Source: JBFFXF01 sp041569895
GTDB taxonomy: Bacteria; Planctomycetota; UBA8108; JACQVS01
DNA: 16,549 nucleotides
Assembly (NCBI GenBank): GCA_041569895.1
Contig: JBFFXF010000163.1
Span: 1-16,549, forward strand
Direction of reading: 5' to 3'
This document shows positions 1 through 7,512 of this stretch, piece by piece. The notes beneath the pieces are model-generated. The model was not told the DNA's origin, ran no database searches, and worked only from the letters and a program-made list of their open reading frames with translations. The position numbers and the translations under genes are program-made. Positions within the stretch are counted from its first letter, which is position 1, and every line of letters starts with the position of its first letter.

Positions 1-1
1 C

Positions 2-388
2 AGTCGCGCGCTCAACCAGCACCGCAAGGCGAAGGGCATCTACCAGCGGCGCATCACGTTCGCGCTGGTGTCCCTGACCTTCCCCGTGACCATCGCGCTC
101 ATCGCGCTGTCGCTCAACTCGAGCAACCGCCTGCTCCCCTTCTTCGTCGGCTCGGTGGTCTGCTGCGGACTCTTCTTCCCGCTCGAGATGCAGGGGTACG
201 AGCTCGCCAGAAGCGGCGACGCGTCGTATCTCGAGCACCTCGGCAACGCCGCGCTCTTCGCGCTGGCGGCGATCCTGCTGCTGCGACTGGAGCACTGGTC
301 GTTGCGGCGCATCCCGGCCCGGGCGGGACGCCCGGCGACGCCGTCGGTCGCCGCCGGGGACGCCGGTGACGGGGAGGGCGGGCGGTGA
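2..388 (+). CDS. LptF/LptG-family permease, C-terminal part (cut by window start)
   Basis: This reading frame is open from the window edge and ends at a TGA at 386-388, giving the last 128 residues of a longer protein. It shows three hydrophobic segments (about residues 19-37, 45-62 and 80-97 of the visible part), a basic turn before the first, and a charged Gly/Ala-rich cytoplasmic tail. This matches the C-terminal three-helix half of YjgP/YjgQ (LptF/LptG) permeases, inner-membrane partners of the LptB ATPase that extract lipopolysaccharide and pass it to the Lpt bridge. The stop overlaps the start of the next permease gene by four bases (GTGA), so the two are probably translationally coupled and form the usual LptF-LptG pair. 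Which of the two this is cannot be settled from the fragment. The family call rests mainly on membrane topology and on the neighbour. Confidence 0.72.
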   Translation, partial: SRALNQHRKAKGIYQRRITFALVSLTFPVTIALIALSLNSSNRLLPFFVGSVVCCGLFFPLEMQGYELARSGDASYLEHLGNAALFALAAILLLRLEHWSLRRIPARAGRPATPSVAAGDAGDGEGGR

Positions 389-1596
389 CGTTCACCATCC
401 CCCACCGGCTGCGGCCGCGCAACTTCACCCTCGCCGTCTACATCGGCCGGCGGTTCCTCGGCATCTTTCTCGCGGACCTGCTCGTCTTCGGGCTGATCTA
501 CGCGCTCGTCGACAGTCTCAACCAGGTCGACGCGTTCCTCAAGCACGCCGATGACTTCTTCTCGCTGATCGGCATCGCCGCTCGCTACTACTACTACGAG
601 CTGCCCGGCCTCTTCTGCCGCTTCCTCGGTCCGGTGATCACCATGGCGAGCGCGATGTTCGCCGTGACGCTCACGGCGCGCGCCAACGAGTTCGTGCCGA
701 TCCTCGCCACCGGCACCAGCCTCCGGCGCGCGCTGATGCCGATCCTCCTGATCTCCGCCGCCATCGCCGCCGGCTCGCTGTGGGTGCAGGAGGTGTGGAT
801 CCAGAGCCACCGCGCCGAGATCCGCCGGGCCAGGACCTTCGGCCGTCACTACGGCGAGATCCAGCATGCGTACTTCGTCGACAGCGAGCACGAGATCTAC
901 GTCGCTGCCCGGCTGTACTTTCCCGGCGAGGCCCGCGCCACCGGGGTCTTCATACGGGCGCGCGACGGCGATCGGGAGACGGTCTACACGGCGGCGGAGG
1001 CGCGCTGGGATGACGCGCGGCGCCTCTGGGTGCTGCGCGACGGCGAGATCCAGCGCTACAACCCGGAGGGACTTCTCGAGCCGCCGCCCGCCCCCGGGCC
1101 GGCGGCGCCCGACCCGCCGGCCCCCCCGATCGGCGAGGCCCGGCAGGGCGAGGAAAGCGGCGTGGAGACCGAGCCGCCGCGGCTCACCACGGCGTTCGAT
1201 GAGCTCGACTTCGCGCTCTCGAGCATGATCCCCCAGGATCTCGAGGGGAGCGAGAGCCAGGACCAGTTCCTCTCCATCCGCCAGCTGCGTCGCAAGGCGG
1301 AGGTGGCGCCCGACCCCCACCGCTGGCTGATCGAATACTATTCCCGCATCGCCGAGCCGCTCAACCACATCGTCCTGCTGCTCCTCGGCCTGCCGATGAT
1401 CTTCCTCAAGAACACGCGGAACGTCTTCCTGAGCGCGCTGCTCGCGGTCGGCGTCGCCACCGTTTACTTCATATGCCAGGCGCTCTTCGTGTATCTCGGG
1501 AACCGCCAGATCCTCGACCCGGCCGCGGCGGCGTGGCTCGCTCCGATACTCTTCACGGCGCTCGGAACGACGCTCTTCGTCACCATGCGGACCTGA
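385..1596 (+). CDS. lptG: LptF/LptG-family permease (LPS export ABC transporter permease)
   Basis: A 403-residue inner-membrane protein of the YjgP/YjgQ family. It has three N-terminal membrane segments (about 24-44, 80-98, 115-135), a large periplasmic domain (about 136-315) and three C-terminal segments (about 325-342, 347-370, 380-400), the 3+3 topology of LptF and LptG. Family hallmarks are NEFVPILATGTSLRR (101-115), just before TM3, and RIAEPLNHIVLLLLGLP (321-337), at TM4. In the family the periplasmic beta-jellyroll receives lipopolysaccharide extracted by the LptB2FG complex. Residues about 230-265 form a Pro/Ala-rich insert not expected in the jellyroll, which probably explains the length above the usual 360 or so. 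The start is GTG at 385, overlapping the upstream stop by four bases. Position second in the pair and sequence favour an LptG-like role; the F/G assignment is less sure than the family. Confidence 0.83.
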   Translation: MTFTIPHRLRPRNFTLAVYIGRRFLGIFLADLLVFGLIYALVDSLNQVDAFLKHADDFFSLIGIAARYYYYELPGLFCRFLGPVITMASAMFAVTLTARANEFVPILATGTSLRRALMPILLISAAIAAGSLWVQEVWIQSHRAEIRRARTFGRHYGEIQHAYFVDSEHEIYVAARLYFPGEARATGVFIRARDGDRETVYTAAEARWDDARRLWVLRDGEIQRYNPEGLLEPPPAPGPAAPDPPAPPIGEARQGEESGVETEPPRLTTAFDELDFALSSMIPQDLEGSESQDQFLSIRQLRRKAEVAPDPHRWLIEYYSRIAEPLNHIVLLLLGLPMIFLKNTRNVFLSALLAVGVATVYFICQALFVYLGNRQILDPAAAAWLAPILFTALGTTLFVTMRT

Positions 1597-1643
1597 TCCG
1601 GGGGTTCCGATCCGTCGCGCGGCCTTCCGGCGCTGAAGAAATC

Positions 1644-1672
1644 CTTTCCGACCGCCCGATAGTTTCTATAAT
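1644..1672 (+). promoter_or_regulatory. Candidate sigma70 promoter of the aminotransferase gene, with flanking inverted repeat
   Basis: A perfect TATAAT lies at 1667-1672, striking in such GC-rich DNA. A weak -35 (CTTTCC at 1644-1649, 17-base spacer, or TTTCCG one base later) precedes it. Near-perfect inverted arms CCGATAGT (1656-1663) and ACTTTCGG (1673-1680) flank the -10 with one mismatch, so a repressor site overlapping the -10 is possible. It sits between the permease stop and the aminotransferase start. Confidence 0.5.
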
Positions 1673-1744
1673 ACTTTCGGGGTTCTCAGCCGAATCGCCG
1701 AGCGACGTGCGACTCTCCCGGCTGCAGCGGCTCTCGACAGCGCG

Positions 1745-2914
1745 ATGTCCCGAAGAGAAAGGGCCAGCGCCGACAGCGGCGCCGGTGTTCCGAAAATGGC
1801 ATCCGGAAAGACAATGACCCGCAGAAGGACGAAGGCGGCGCCCGCGAAGAAGAAGAGCTCGACTCGCGAGCGCAAGACTGCCAAGCGGCCACTCCCCGAC
1901 TGGGATCACCTGACGTTCTCCTTCACCGAGACGGACGTCATGTATCGCTCCGAGGGCGACCTCGACCGCGATCCCGTGTGGGACTCGGGCGACTTCCTGC
2001 CATTCGGGTCGGTGACGCTCTCGCCGGCGGCGGCCTTCATCAGCTACGGGATCGGGTGCTTCGAGGGACTGAAGGCCCAGCGGTCGGCCGACGGCCGCGT
2101 GCTCCTCTTCCGCCACCGGGACAACGCGAAGCGCTTCATCGAATCGGCGGAGCGTCTGCTGATGGCGCCGTTCCCCGAGGATCAGTTCGTCGAGGCGGTG
2201 CAGGGCATCGTCTCGCGCAACGAGCGCTTCGTGCCGCCGCACGGCAAGGGGTCCTTCTACGTGCGCCCCGTGCAGCACGCCATCGAGTCGCGGCTCGGCC
2301 TCGGTCCGTGCACGAAGTTCTGGGTGCTGGTCTACGGGTGTCCGGTCGGCAGCTACTTCTCGACGAAGTCCGACTCGAAGGGACCCGCGGGCGTCCGCCT
2401 CAAGGTCCTCGAGCAGGGACGCGTGGCGGCCGGCGGCACGGGCTCGGCCAAGGTGATGGGCAACTACGCCGGCGGCATCACCATCGCCACGCGGTGGAGG
2501 AAGCGCGGCTTCGACGACGTCCTCTACCTCGACGCGCGCCACGTGAAGTTTCTCACCGAGACGAGCGGCTCGAACATCTTCGTCAAGCTCCGGAGCGGCA
2601 CGCTGGTAACGCCGCCGCTCGACGATCAGATCCTGCCGGGGATCACGCGGGACTCGGCGATCCACGTCGCGCGCGAGGTGCTCGGGATCCAGGTCGAGGA
2701 GCGCCCCATCACGGTCGACGAGTTCCTCGAGGACGGCGAGGAGGTGTTCTGCACCGGGACCGCGTGGACCGTGCAGAACATCCGCGAGGTCGTCTACCGG
2801 ACGTCGACCCGTACCTTCGAGAAGAACGACCTGCAGCAGGCGCTGCTTGCGGAGATCCGCGGCATCCAGACCGGCGAAAAGGAAGATCTGTTCGGCTGGG
2901 TGACCGAGGTCTGA
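1745..2914 (+). CDS. ilvE: Branched-chain amino acid aminotransferase (class IV, PLP-dependent)
   Basis: 389 residues. It transfers the amino group between glutamate and the 2-oxo acids of Leu, Ile and Val, the last step of their synthesis, in the cytoplasm. The fold-type IV pattern is clear: YGIGCFEGLKA (101-111); FYVRP (171-175); GTGSAKVMGNYAGG (231-244), with K236 as the expected pyridoxal-phosphate lysine; LTETSGSN (270-277), with the conserved Glu E272; LPGITRDS (297-304); and CTGTAWTV (336-343). The motif spacing resembles the large, eukaryote-like BCAT type (about 350 residues) rather than the roughly 300-residue E. coli IlvE. Homology begins near residue 49, so the first 48 residues are an extra basic stretch rich in Lys, Arg and Ala. 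In-frame ATGs at 1796 and 1814 are alternative starts; the 1814 one has GGAAAG at 1805-1810 but at a short spacing, so the start is uncertain. It fits the nearby leuA and cimA. Confidence 0.92.
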   Translation: MSRRERASADSGAGVPKMASGKTMTRRRTKAAPAKKKSSTRERKTAKRPLPDWDHLTFSFTETDVMYRSEGDLDRDPVWDSGDFLPFGSVTLSPAAAFISYGIGCFEGLKAQRSADGRVLLFRHRDNAKRFIESAERLLMAPFPEDQFVEAVQGIVSRNERFVPPHGKGSFYVRPVQHAIESRLGLGPCTKFWVLVYGCPVGSYFSTKSDSKGPAGVRLKVLEQGRVAAGGTGSAKVMGNYAGGITIATRWRKRGFDDVLYLDARHVKFLTETSGSNIFVKLRSGTLVTPPLDDQILPGITRDSAIHVAREVLGIQVEERPITVDEFLEDGEEVFCTGTAWTVQNIREVVYRTSTRTFEKNDLQQALLAEIRGIQTGEKEDLFGWVTEV

Positions 2915-2959
2915 TCCGGCAGCCGTCATCCGTTCGCCGTGATCCGGCCGCCGTTATCC
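2912..2959 (+). repeat. Imperfect direct repeat, two 20-base copies at 28-base period
   Basis: Copy one (2912-2931) starts with the TGA stop of the aminotransferase gene; copy two (2940-2959) differs at two positions. Both read TGATCCGGC-N-GCCGT-N-ATCC. No function is evident; it looks like a small local duplication in the spacer. Confidence 0.6.
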
Positions 2960-2975
2960 AGCCGGCCGAGGGACG

Positions 2976-3005
2976 GCGGAGCGAGGCGGTCGAGTGGCGC
3001 TCCGC
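2976..3005 (+). terminator. GC-rich hairpin after the aminotransferase gene, possible terminator without T tract
   Basis: Arms GCGGAGCG (2976-2983) and CGCTCCGC (2998-3005) form a perfect 8-bp stem with a 14-base loop. No T run follows, so it is not a canonical intrinsic terminator. It may protect the 3' end or help Rho-dependent termination. Confidence 0.3.
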
Positions 3006-3047
3006 GCCGGGCGGCCGCACCTGCCATCGCTCGTCAACGGAATACCA

Positions 3048-3076
3048 GTCACAGGTCTTGAATACGTGGATATGAT
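3048..3076 (+). promoter_or_regulatory. Candidate sigma70 promoter of the fused aromatic gene
   Basis: GTCACA (3048-3053, 4 of 6 to TTGACA), a 17-base spacer and TATGAT (3071-3076, 5 of 6 to TATAAT) lie in a locally AT-richer stretch about 100 bases before the GTG start at 3181. The predicted transcript would begin near 3083 and carry the hexamer repeat and hairpin of the leader. Confidence 0.45.
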
Positions 3077-3092
3077 CATCGGAGGTCCCGCT

Positions 3093-3140
3093 CGTACCCG
3101 TACCCGTACCCGTTCCCGAAACATCGGAGCCCGGGAACGG
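3093..3140 (+). promoter_or_regulatory. 5' leader of the aromatic gene: hexamer repeat feeding a 9-bp hairpin
   Basis: Three exact CGTACC units (3093-3110) are followed by a variant CGTTCC (3111-3116). The variant lies in the left arm CCGTTCCCG (3110-3118) of a perfect inverted repeat whose right arm is CGGGAACGG (3132-3140), with a 13-base loop. No T tract and no Phe-rich leader peptide follow, so classical Phe attenuation is not supported. The hairpin may still affect translation or mRNA stability. Confidence 0.5.
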
Positions 3141-3180
3141 CGAATCGTGCCGAGCAATAACTTGTTCACCGTGTGAAGTC

Positions 3181-5226
3181 GTGAGCGACCAGTCTCGCAA
3201 GATCTCATCGCTGCGCAAACGGATCAACGAGATCGACGCCGAGCTCCTCAGGCTGCTCGCCGAGCGGCGCGAGGTCAGCCTCGACGTGGTCCGCGCCAAG
3301 GACGTCGACGAGTCGCCGATCCGTGATTTCCAGCGCGAGGAGGATCTCCTCGTCAAGCGCATCCGGGCCGGGCGGGAGCTGGGGCTCGACGCGCATTACG
3401 TGACGCGCATCTTCCACGAGATCATCGACGATTCCGTGCGGCTGCAGCAGGAGCACGTGCTGCGCGACGCCAACAAGCAGGACGCCGAGCCGGAGCTCAT
3501 CCGCGTCGCGTTCCAGGGAATCGAGGGCGCCTACAGCCACCTGGCGGCGAAGAAGTTCTTCTCGAAGTTCGGCGACCGCCTGAGGTTTCTCGGCCTGCAG
3601 TCCTTCGAGGAGGTCGTCAAGGCGGTCGAGGAGGGCCGCGCCGAGTTCGCCATGCTGCCGATCGAGAACACCACCTCCGGCGGCATCAACGAGGTCTACG
3701 ATCTCCTGCTGCACACGAGGCTGTCGATCGTCGGCGAGGAGAAGTACCACGTGCAGCATTGCCTCGTGGCCGCCGACGATGTCCCGCTGGCGTCGCTCAG
3801 GGAGGTCTACTCGCACCCGCAGGCTGTGGCGCAGTGCAGCAAGTTCCTCGCGACGCTCGCCGGCTGCAAAGTCGAGTACTTCACCGACACGGCGATGTCG
3901 GTGTCGAAGATCAAGGAGGACGGCGACCCGACGCAGGCGGCGATCGCGAGCGAGGAGGCGGCGAAGATGTTCGGCCTCAAGGTGCTCCGCCGCGAGATCG
4001 CCAACCAGAAGGAGAACTACACGCGCTTTCTGGTGGCCGCGCGGAACCCGGAGGTGGTCCCGACGCGCATCCCCTGCAAGACGTCGCTGGTGATGGCCAC
4101 GAGCCAGGAGCCCGGCTCGCTGGTCAAGTCGCTGGTCGTCTTCGAGAAGAACGGCATCAACCTCTCGAAGCTCGAGTCGCGCCCGATCCTCGGCAACCCG
4201 TGGGAGGAGATGTTCTACGTCGACTTCGAGGGCAACGTCGCCGAGGACGCTGTGAAGCGGACGCTCGAGGAGCTGACGAGGACGACGCGCTTCATCAAGG
4301 TCCTCGGCAGCTACCGCTCGCAGGACCTGCCGCGGACGACGCCGAGCCCGCGCGCGATCTCGACCGAGTTCCCCGACGCGCCGGCCGCCGGCCCGGCCGA
4401 GGATCGGAGCGCGCCGCGGCCCGCTGCAGCCGAGAGCGAGCCCTTCCGCCTCACGGGGCGCGCGCACAAGCCGGACGACACCGTGATCGAGGTCCGTGGC
4501 GTCAAGATCGGCGGGCCGGAGTTCGTCGTCATCGCCGGGCCGTGCGCCGTCGAGTCGCGCGAGCAGATCATGGCGTGCGCCCGCCGCGTCAAGGAGCACG
4601 GGGCGCAGGTCCTCCGCGGCGGCTGCTTCCGGCCGCCGTCCTCGCCGTACAGCTTCTCGGGGCTCGGCCACCAGGGGCTCGACCTCCTCGTCGAGGCCGG
4701 CGCGGCCTACGGGCTGCCGGTGGTCACGGAGGTGGTCGCCCCGGAGGACGTCGCCGAGGTGGCGCGCAAGGCCGACATCCTCCAGATCGGCCAGCGAAAC
4801 ATGCAGAATTTCGCCCTGCTCCGGGAGGTCGGGCGGCTGCACCGCCCGGTGCTCCTCAAGCGCGGGCAGATGGCGTCGATCGACGAGTGGCTCGAGGCCG
4901 CCCAGTACGTCCTCGAGCAGGGGAACCACCAGGTGATCCTCTGCGAGCGCGGCATCCGCACCCTCGAGACGTCCCAGCGGGACACCATCGATTTCAACGC
5001 CATCGCGGCGCTGCGCCGGCGCACGCACCTGCCGGTGCTCCTCGACCCGTCGCACGCGGCGGGGGACCGCGACCTGGTCCCGCCGCTGGCGCTGGCCGCC
5101 CGGCCGGTCGGAGCGCAGGGCGTCATGCTCGAGATCCACCCGGACCCCGAGCGCGCGGTGGGAGACGGCCGGCACGCGCTCCGGTTCGCGCAGTTCGACG
5201 AGCTGATGCGGGCGTTGCGCCGGTAG
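3181..5226 (+). CDS. pheA-aroF: Four-part fusion: chorismate mutase - prephenate dehydratase - ACT - DAHP synthase (type I-beta)
   Basis: 681 residues, GTG start, weak ribosome site. Residues 8-95 are an AroQ chorismate mutase with every catalytic residue of the E. coli P-protein in register (R12, R29, K40, D49, R52, E53, Q89). Residues 106-287 are prephenate dehydratase (PIENTTSGGI 160-169; SHPQAVAQC 211-219; TRF 281-283). Residues 300-378 are an ACT domain with the Phe-site motifs GSLV (312-315) and ESRP (332-335). A Pro/Ala-rich linker (380-428) leads to DAHP synthase (435-681): GPCAVES (453-459), ILCERGIRT (586-594), DPSHAAGD (622-629) and inferred metal ligands C455, H625, E651, D662. 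One chain would thus condense PEP with erythrose 4-phosphate and also turn chorismate into phenylpyruvate, with feedback by Phe expected. The usual KPRT substrate motif reads RPPS (484-487), so DAHP synthase activity is not certain. The domain calls themselves are secure. Confidence 0.93.
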   Translation: MSDQSRKISSLRKRINEIDAELLRLLAERREVSLDVVRAKDVDESPIRDFQREEDLLVKRIRAGRELGLDAHYVTRIFHEIIDDSVRLQQEHVLRDANKQDAEPELIRVAFQGIEGAYSHLAAKKFFSKFGDRLRFLGLQSFEEVVKAVEEGRAEFAMLPIENTTSGGINEVYDLLLHTRLSIVGEEKYHVQHCLVAADDVPLASLREVYSHPQAVAQCSKFLATLAGCKVEYFTDTAMSVSKIKEDGDPTQAAIASEEAAKMFGLKVLRREIANQKENYTRFLVAARNPEVVPTRIPCKTSLVMATSQEPGSLVKSLVVFEKNGINLSKLESRPILGNPWEEMFYVDFEGNVAEDAVKRTLEELTRTTRFIKVLGSYRSQDLPRTTPSPRAISTEFPDAPAAGPAEDRSAPRPAAAESEPFRLTGRAHKPDDTVIEVRGVKIGGPEFVVIAGPCAVESREQIMACARRVKEHGAQVLRGGCFRPPSSPYSFSGLGHQGLDLLVEAGAAYGLPVVTEVVAPEDVAEVARKADILQIGQRNMQNFALLREVGRLHRPVLLKRGQMASIDEWLEAAQYVLEQGNHQVILCERGIRTLETSQRDTIDFNAIAALRRRTHLPVLLDPSHAAGDRDLVPPLALAARPVGAQGVMLEIHPDPERAVGDGRHALRFAQFDELMRALRR

Positions 5227-5267
5227 CCTGGTTTTTCTCGCTGGAGGTGCGAAAAACCAGACTACCG
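5221..5267 (+). terminator. 17-bp inverted repeat spanning the stop of the aromatic gene
   Basis: Arms 5221-5237 and 5251-5267 pair over 17 positions with one mismatch (5227 against 5261) around a 13-base loop, and include the TAG stop at 5224-5226. The stem contains runs of five T and five A. No T tract follows the right arm, so this is a stable 3'-end hairpin of unproven terminator activity. Confidence 0.5.
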
Positions 5268-5490
5268 GCGGTGTCTGACGAACGAGGGTTTTGCTGTGCC
5301 CGAATGTCTTTGCGAGGAGAAGTCTCCGGAGGGCTGCTCGACGATTGGCAGAGGGGAAGAAGCGTGTGGATGGCGAAAGGTGGCGGTCTCGCTGGCCACC
5401 ATCCCGCTGCTTCGATCCCGGGCAACCCGGATTCCTCGAGCCTTGCGAATCCGGGCGAGCTCGCCGGCGAGAAGAGAAGAAAAATTGCTC
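5268..5490. other. Non-coding spacer upstream of the leu-ile promoter
   Basis: No convincing coding region is seen: short open frames here lack family features and ribosome sites. The stretch holds a perfect 9-bp hairpin (CCCGGATTC 5426-5434 with GAATCCGGG 5447-5455, 12-base loop) and a 12-base palindrome CTCGCCGGCGAG (5460-5471) that lies 19 bases before the -35 box at 5491. The palindrome could be an operator, but palindromes of this composition are common in GC-rich DNA. Confidence 0.4.
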
Positions 5491-5519
5491 TTGACAGCCT
5501 GAAAATGGTATTCTTCAAT
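5491..5519 (+). promoter_or_regulatory. Sigma70-type promoter of the leu-ile leader and leuA-cimA operon
   Basis: A perfect -35 TTGACA (5491-5496), a 17-base spacer and TTCAAT (5514-5519, 4 of 6 to TATAAT) lie in AT-rich DNA that stands out from its surroundings. Transcription would start near 5526, about 36 bases before the leader-peptide ATG. The position immediately upstream of the attenuator supports the call. Confidence 0.65.
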
Positions 5520-5561
5520 GGCCTGTTGTTGAAAAGCGAGGCTCAAACGGCCGAATACCGA

Positions 5562-5678
5562 ATGAATCGCTCCGTCAGCCGATCCGAGAAGGTCTCCGCG
5601 CATGCCGGCGCCGCCGCGCCGATCATTATTCTCCTTCTCGACATCCTGCCCCTTCTCGAGGGGGTGGGTGGTCGCTGA
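5562..5678 (+). CDS. Ile/Leu-rich leader peptide of the leuA-cimA attenuator
   Basis: A 38-codon open frame from ATG 5562 to TGA 5676-5678. Its second half contains PIIILLLDILPLL (residues 20-32): four Ile and six Leu codons in thirteen, starting at 5622, with a Val two residues after the following Glu. This is the control region expected of a leader peptide, where scarcity of charged tRNA-Ile or tRNA-Leu stalls the ribosome. The last codons overlap the 5' arm of the antiterminator (5660-5671). The Shine-Dalgarno signal is weak. The peptide itself probably has no function after synthesis. The downstream genes make the precursors of exactly these two amino acids. The role is inferred from sequence but is strongly supported by the RNA structures that follow. 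Confidence 0.85.
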   Translation: MNRSVSRSEKVSAHAGAAAPIIILLLDILPLLEGVGGR

Positions 5679-5736
5679 GGGAACGTACCCGACCGCGAAA
5701 CAAGCCACCCGCCCCCGACAGGGCGGGTTTTTTTTT
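5649..5736 (+). promoter_or_regulatory. Transcription attenuator: pause hairpin, antiterminator and terminator as mutually exclusive folds
   Basis: Region 1:2 hairpin pairs 5649-5653 with 5660-5664 around a 6-base loop. The antiterminator 2:3 pairs GGGGGTGGGTGG (5660-5671) with CCACCCGCCCCC (5705-5716), 12 bp with a single G-U. Region 3 is also the 5' arm of the terminator (5707-5714 with 5721-5728), so the folds compete. A ribosome stalled on the Ile/Leu codons (from 5622) leaves region 2 free and favours read-through. A ribosome reaching the stop at 5676-5678 covers region 2, so the terminator forms. This is the layout known from enterobacterial leu and ilv leaders. Confidence 0.86.
5707..5736 (+). 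terminator. Intrinsic terminator of the leu-ile attenuator
   Basis: ACCCGCCC (5707-5714) and GGGCGGGT (5721-5728) form an 8-bp GC-rich stem with a 6-base loop, followed by an unbroken run of T through 5736 (nine T counting the one at 5728 paired in the stem). It is a textbook Rho-independent terminator and lies 141 bases before leuA, so it must be bypassed for leuA-cimA expression. Confidence 0.92.
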
Positions 5737-5761
5737 GGCTGCGCACGGAGCAGCGGGAGTT

Positions 5762-5824
5762 CCGCGCATGGTGCGCGGCGAAGTTGCCGATAACCAAACG
5801 TTCGAGTCGTCACCACGAGGTGAC
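5762..5824 (+). other. Two short perfect hairpins between attenuator and leuA
   Basis: CCGCGCA (5762-5768) and TGCGCGG (5772-5778) form a 7-bp stem with a 3-base loop. GTCACC (5809-5814) and GGTGAC (5819-5824) form a 6-bp stem with loop ACGA. Both would be present only in read-through transcripts. No known riboswitch core was recognised. Confidence 0.5.
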
Positions 5825-5852
5825 TTACACGGCCAGCCGGTCAGACCAGAGA

Positions 5853-5870
5853 CTGCAGGAAACTGCAGGG
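5853..5870 (+). promoter_or_regulatory. GAAA-tetraloop hairpin overlapping the leuA ribosome binding site
   Basis: CTGCAG (5853-5858), GAAA (5859-5862) and CTGCAG (5863-5868) form a 6-bp stem capped by a GNRA tetraloop. The right arm overlaps the Shine-Dalgarno AGGG (5867-5870), seven bases before the ATG at 5878. The hairpin could partly sequester the ribosome site. The SD itself supports the chosen leuA start. Confidence 0.6.
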
Positions 5871-5877
5871 TAGAGCC

Positions 5878-7500
<1,623 letters not shown>

Positions 7501-7512
7501 ACCGGTCGAACG

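Noticed and set aside
3093..3116. CGTACC repeats as a CRISPR or protein-binding array
   Set aside because: Only four 6-base units with no spacers; best described as a short tandem repeat.
3073..3176. Small open frame before the aromatic gene as a Phe leader peptide
   Set aside because: Its start lies inside the predicted -10 box, it contains only one Phe codon near the end, and no terminator follows.
3205..5175. A 656-codon open frame on the - strand opposite the aromatic fusion gene
   Set aside because: The + strand encodes four recognisable domains in one frame, and the antisense product has no recognisable motif.
5296..5502. Short + strand open frame in the spacer before the leu-ile promoter
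   Set aside because: No ribosome site, no homology pattern, overlapping frames are equally open, and it runs into the -35 box of the promoter.
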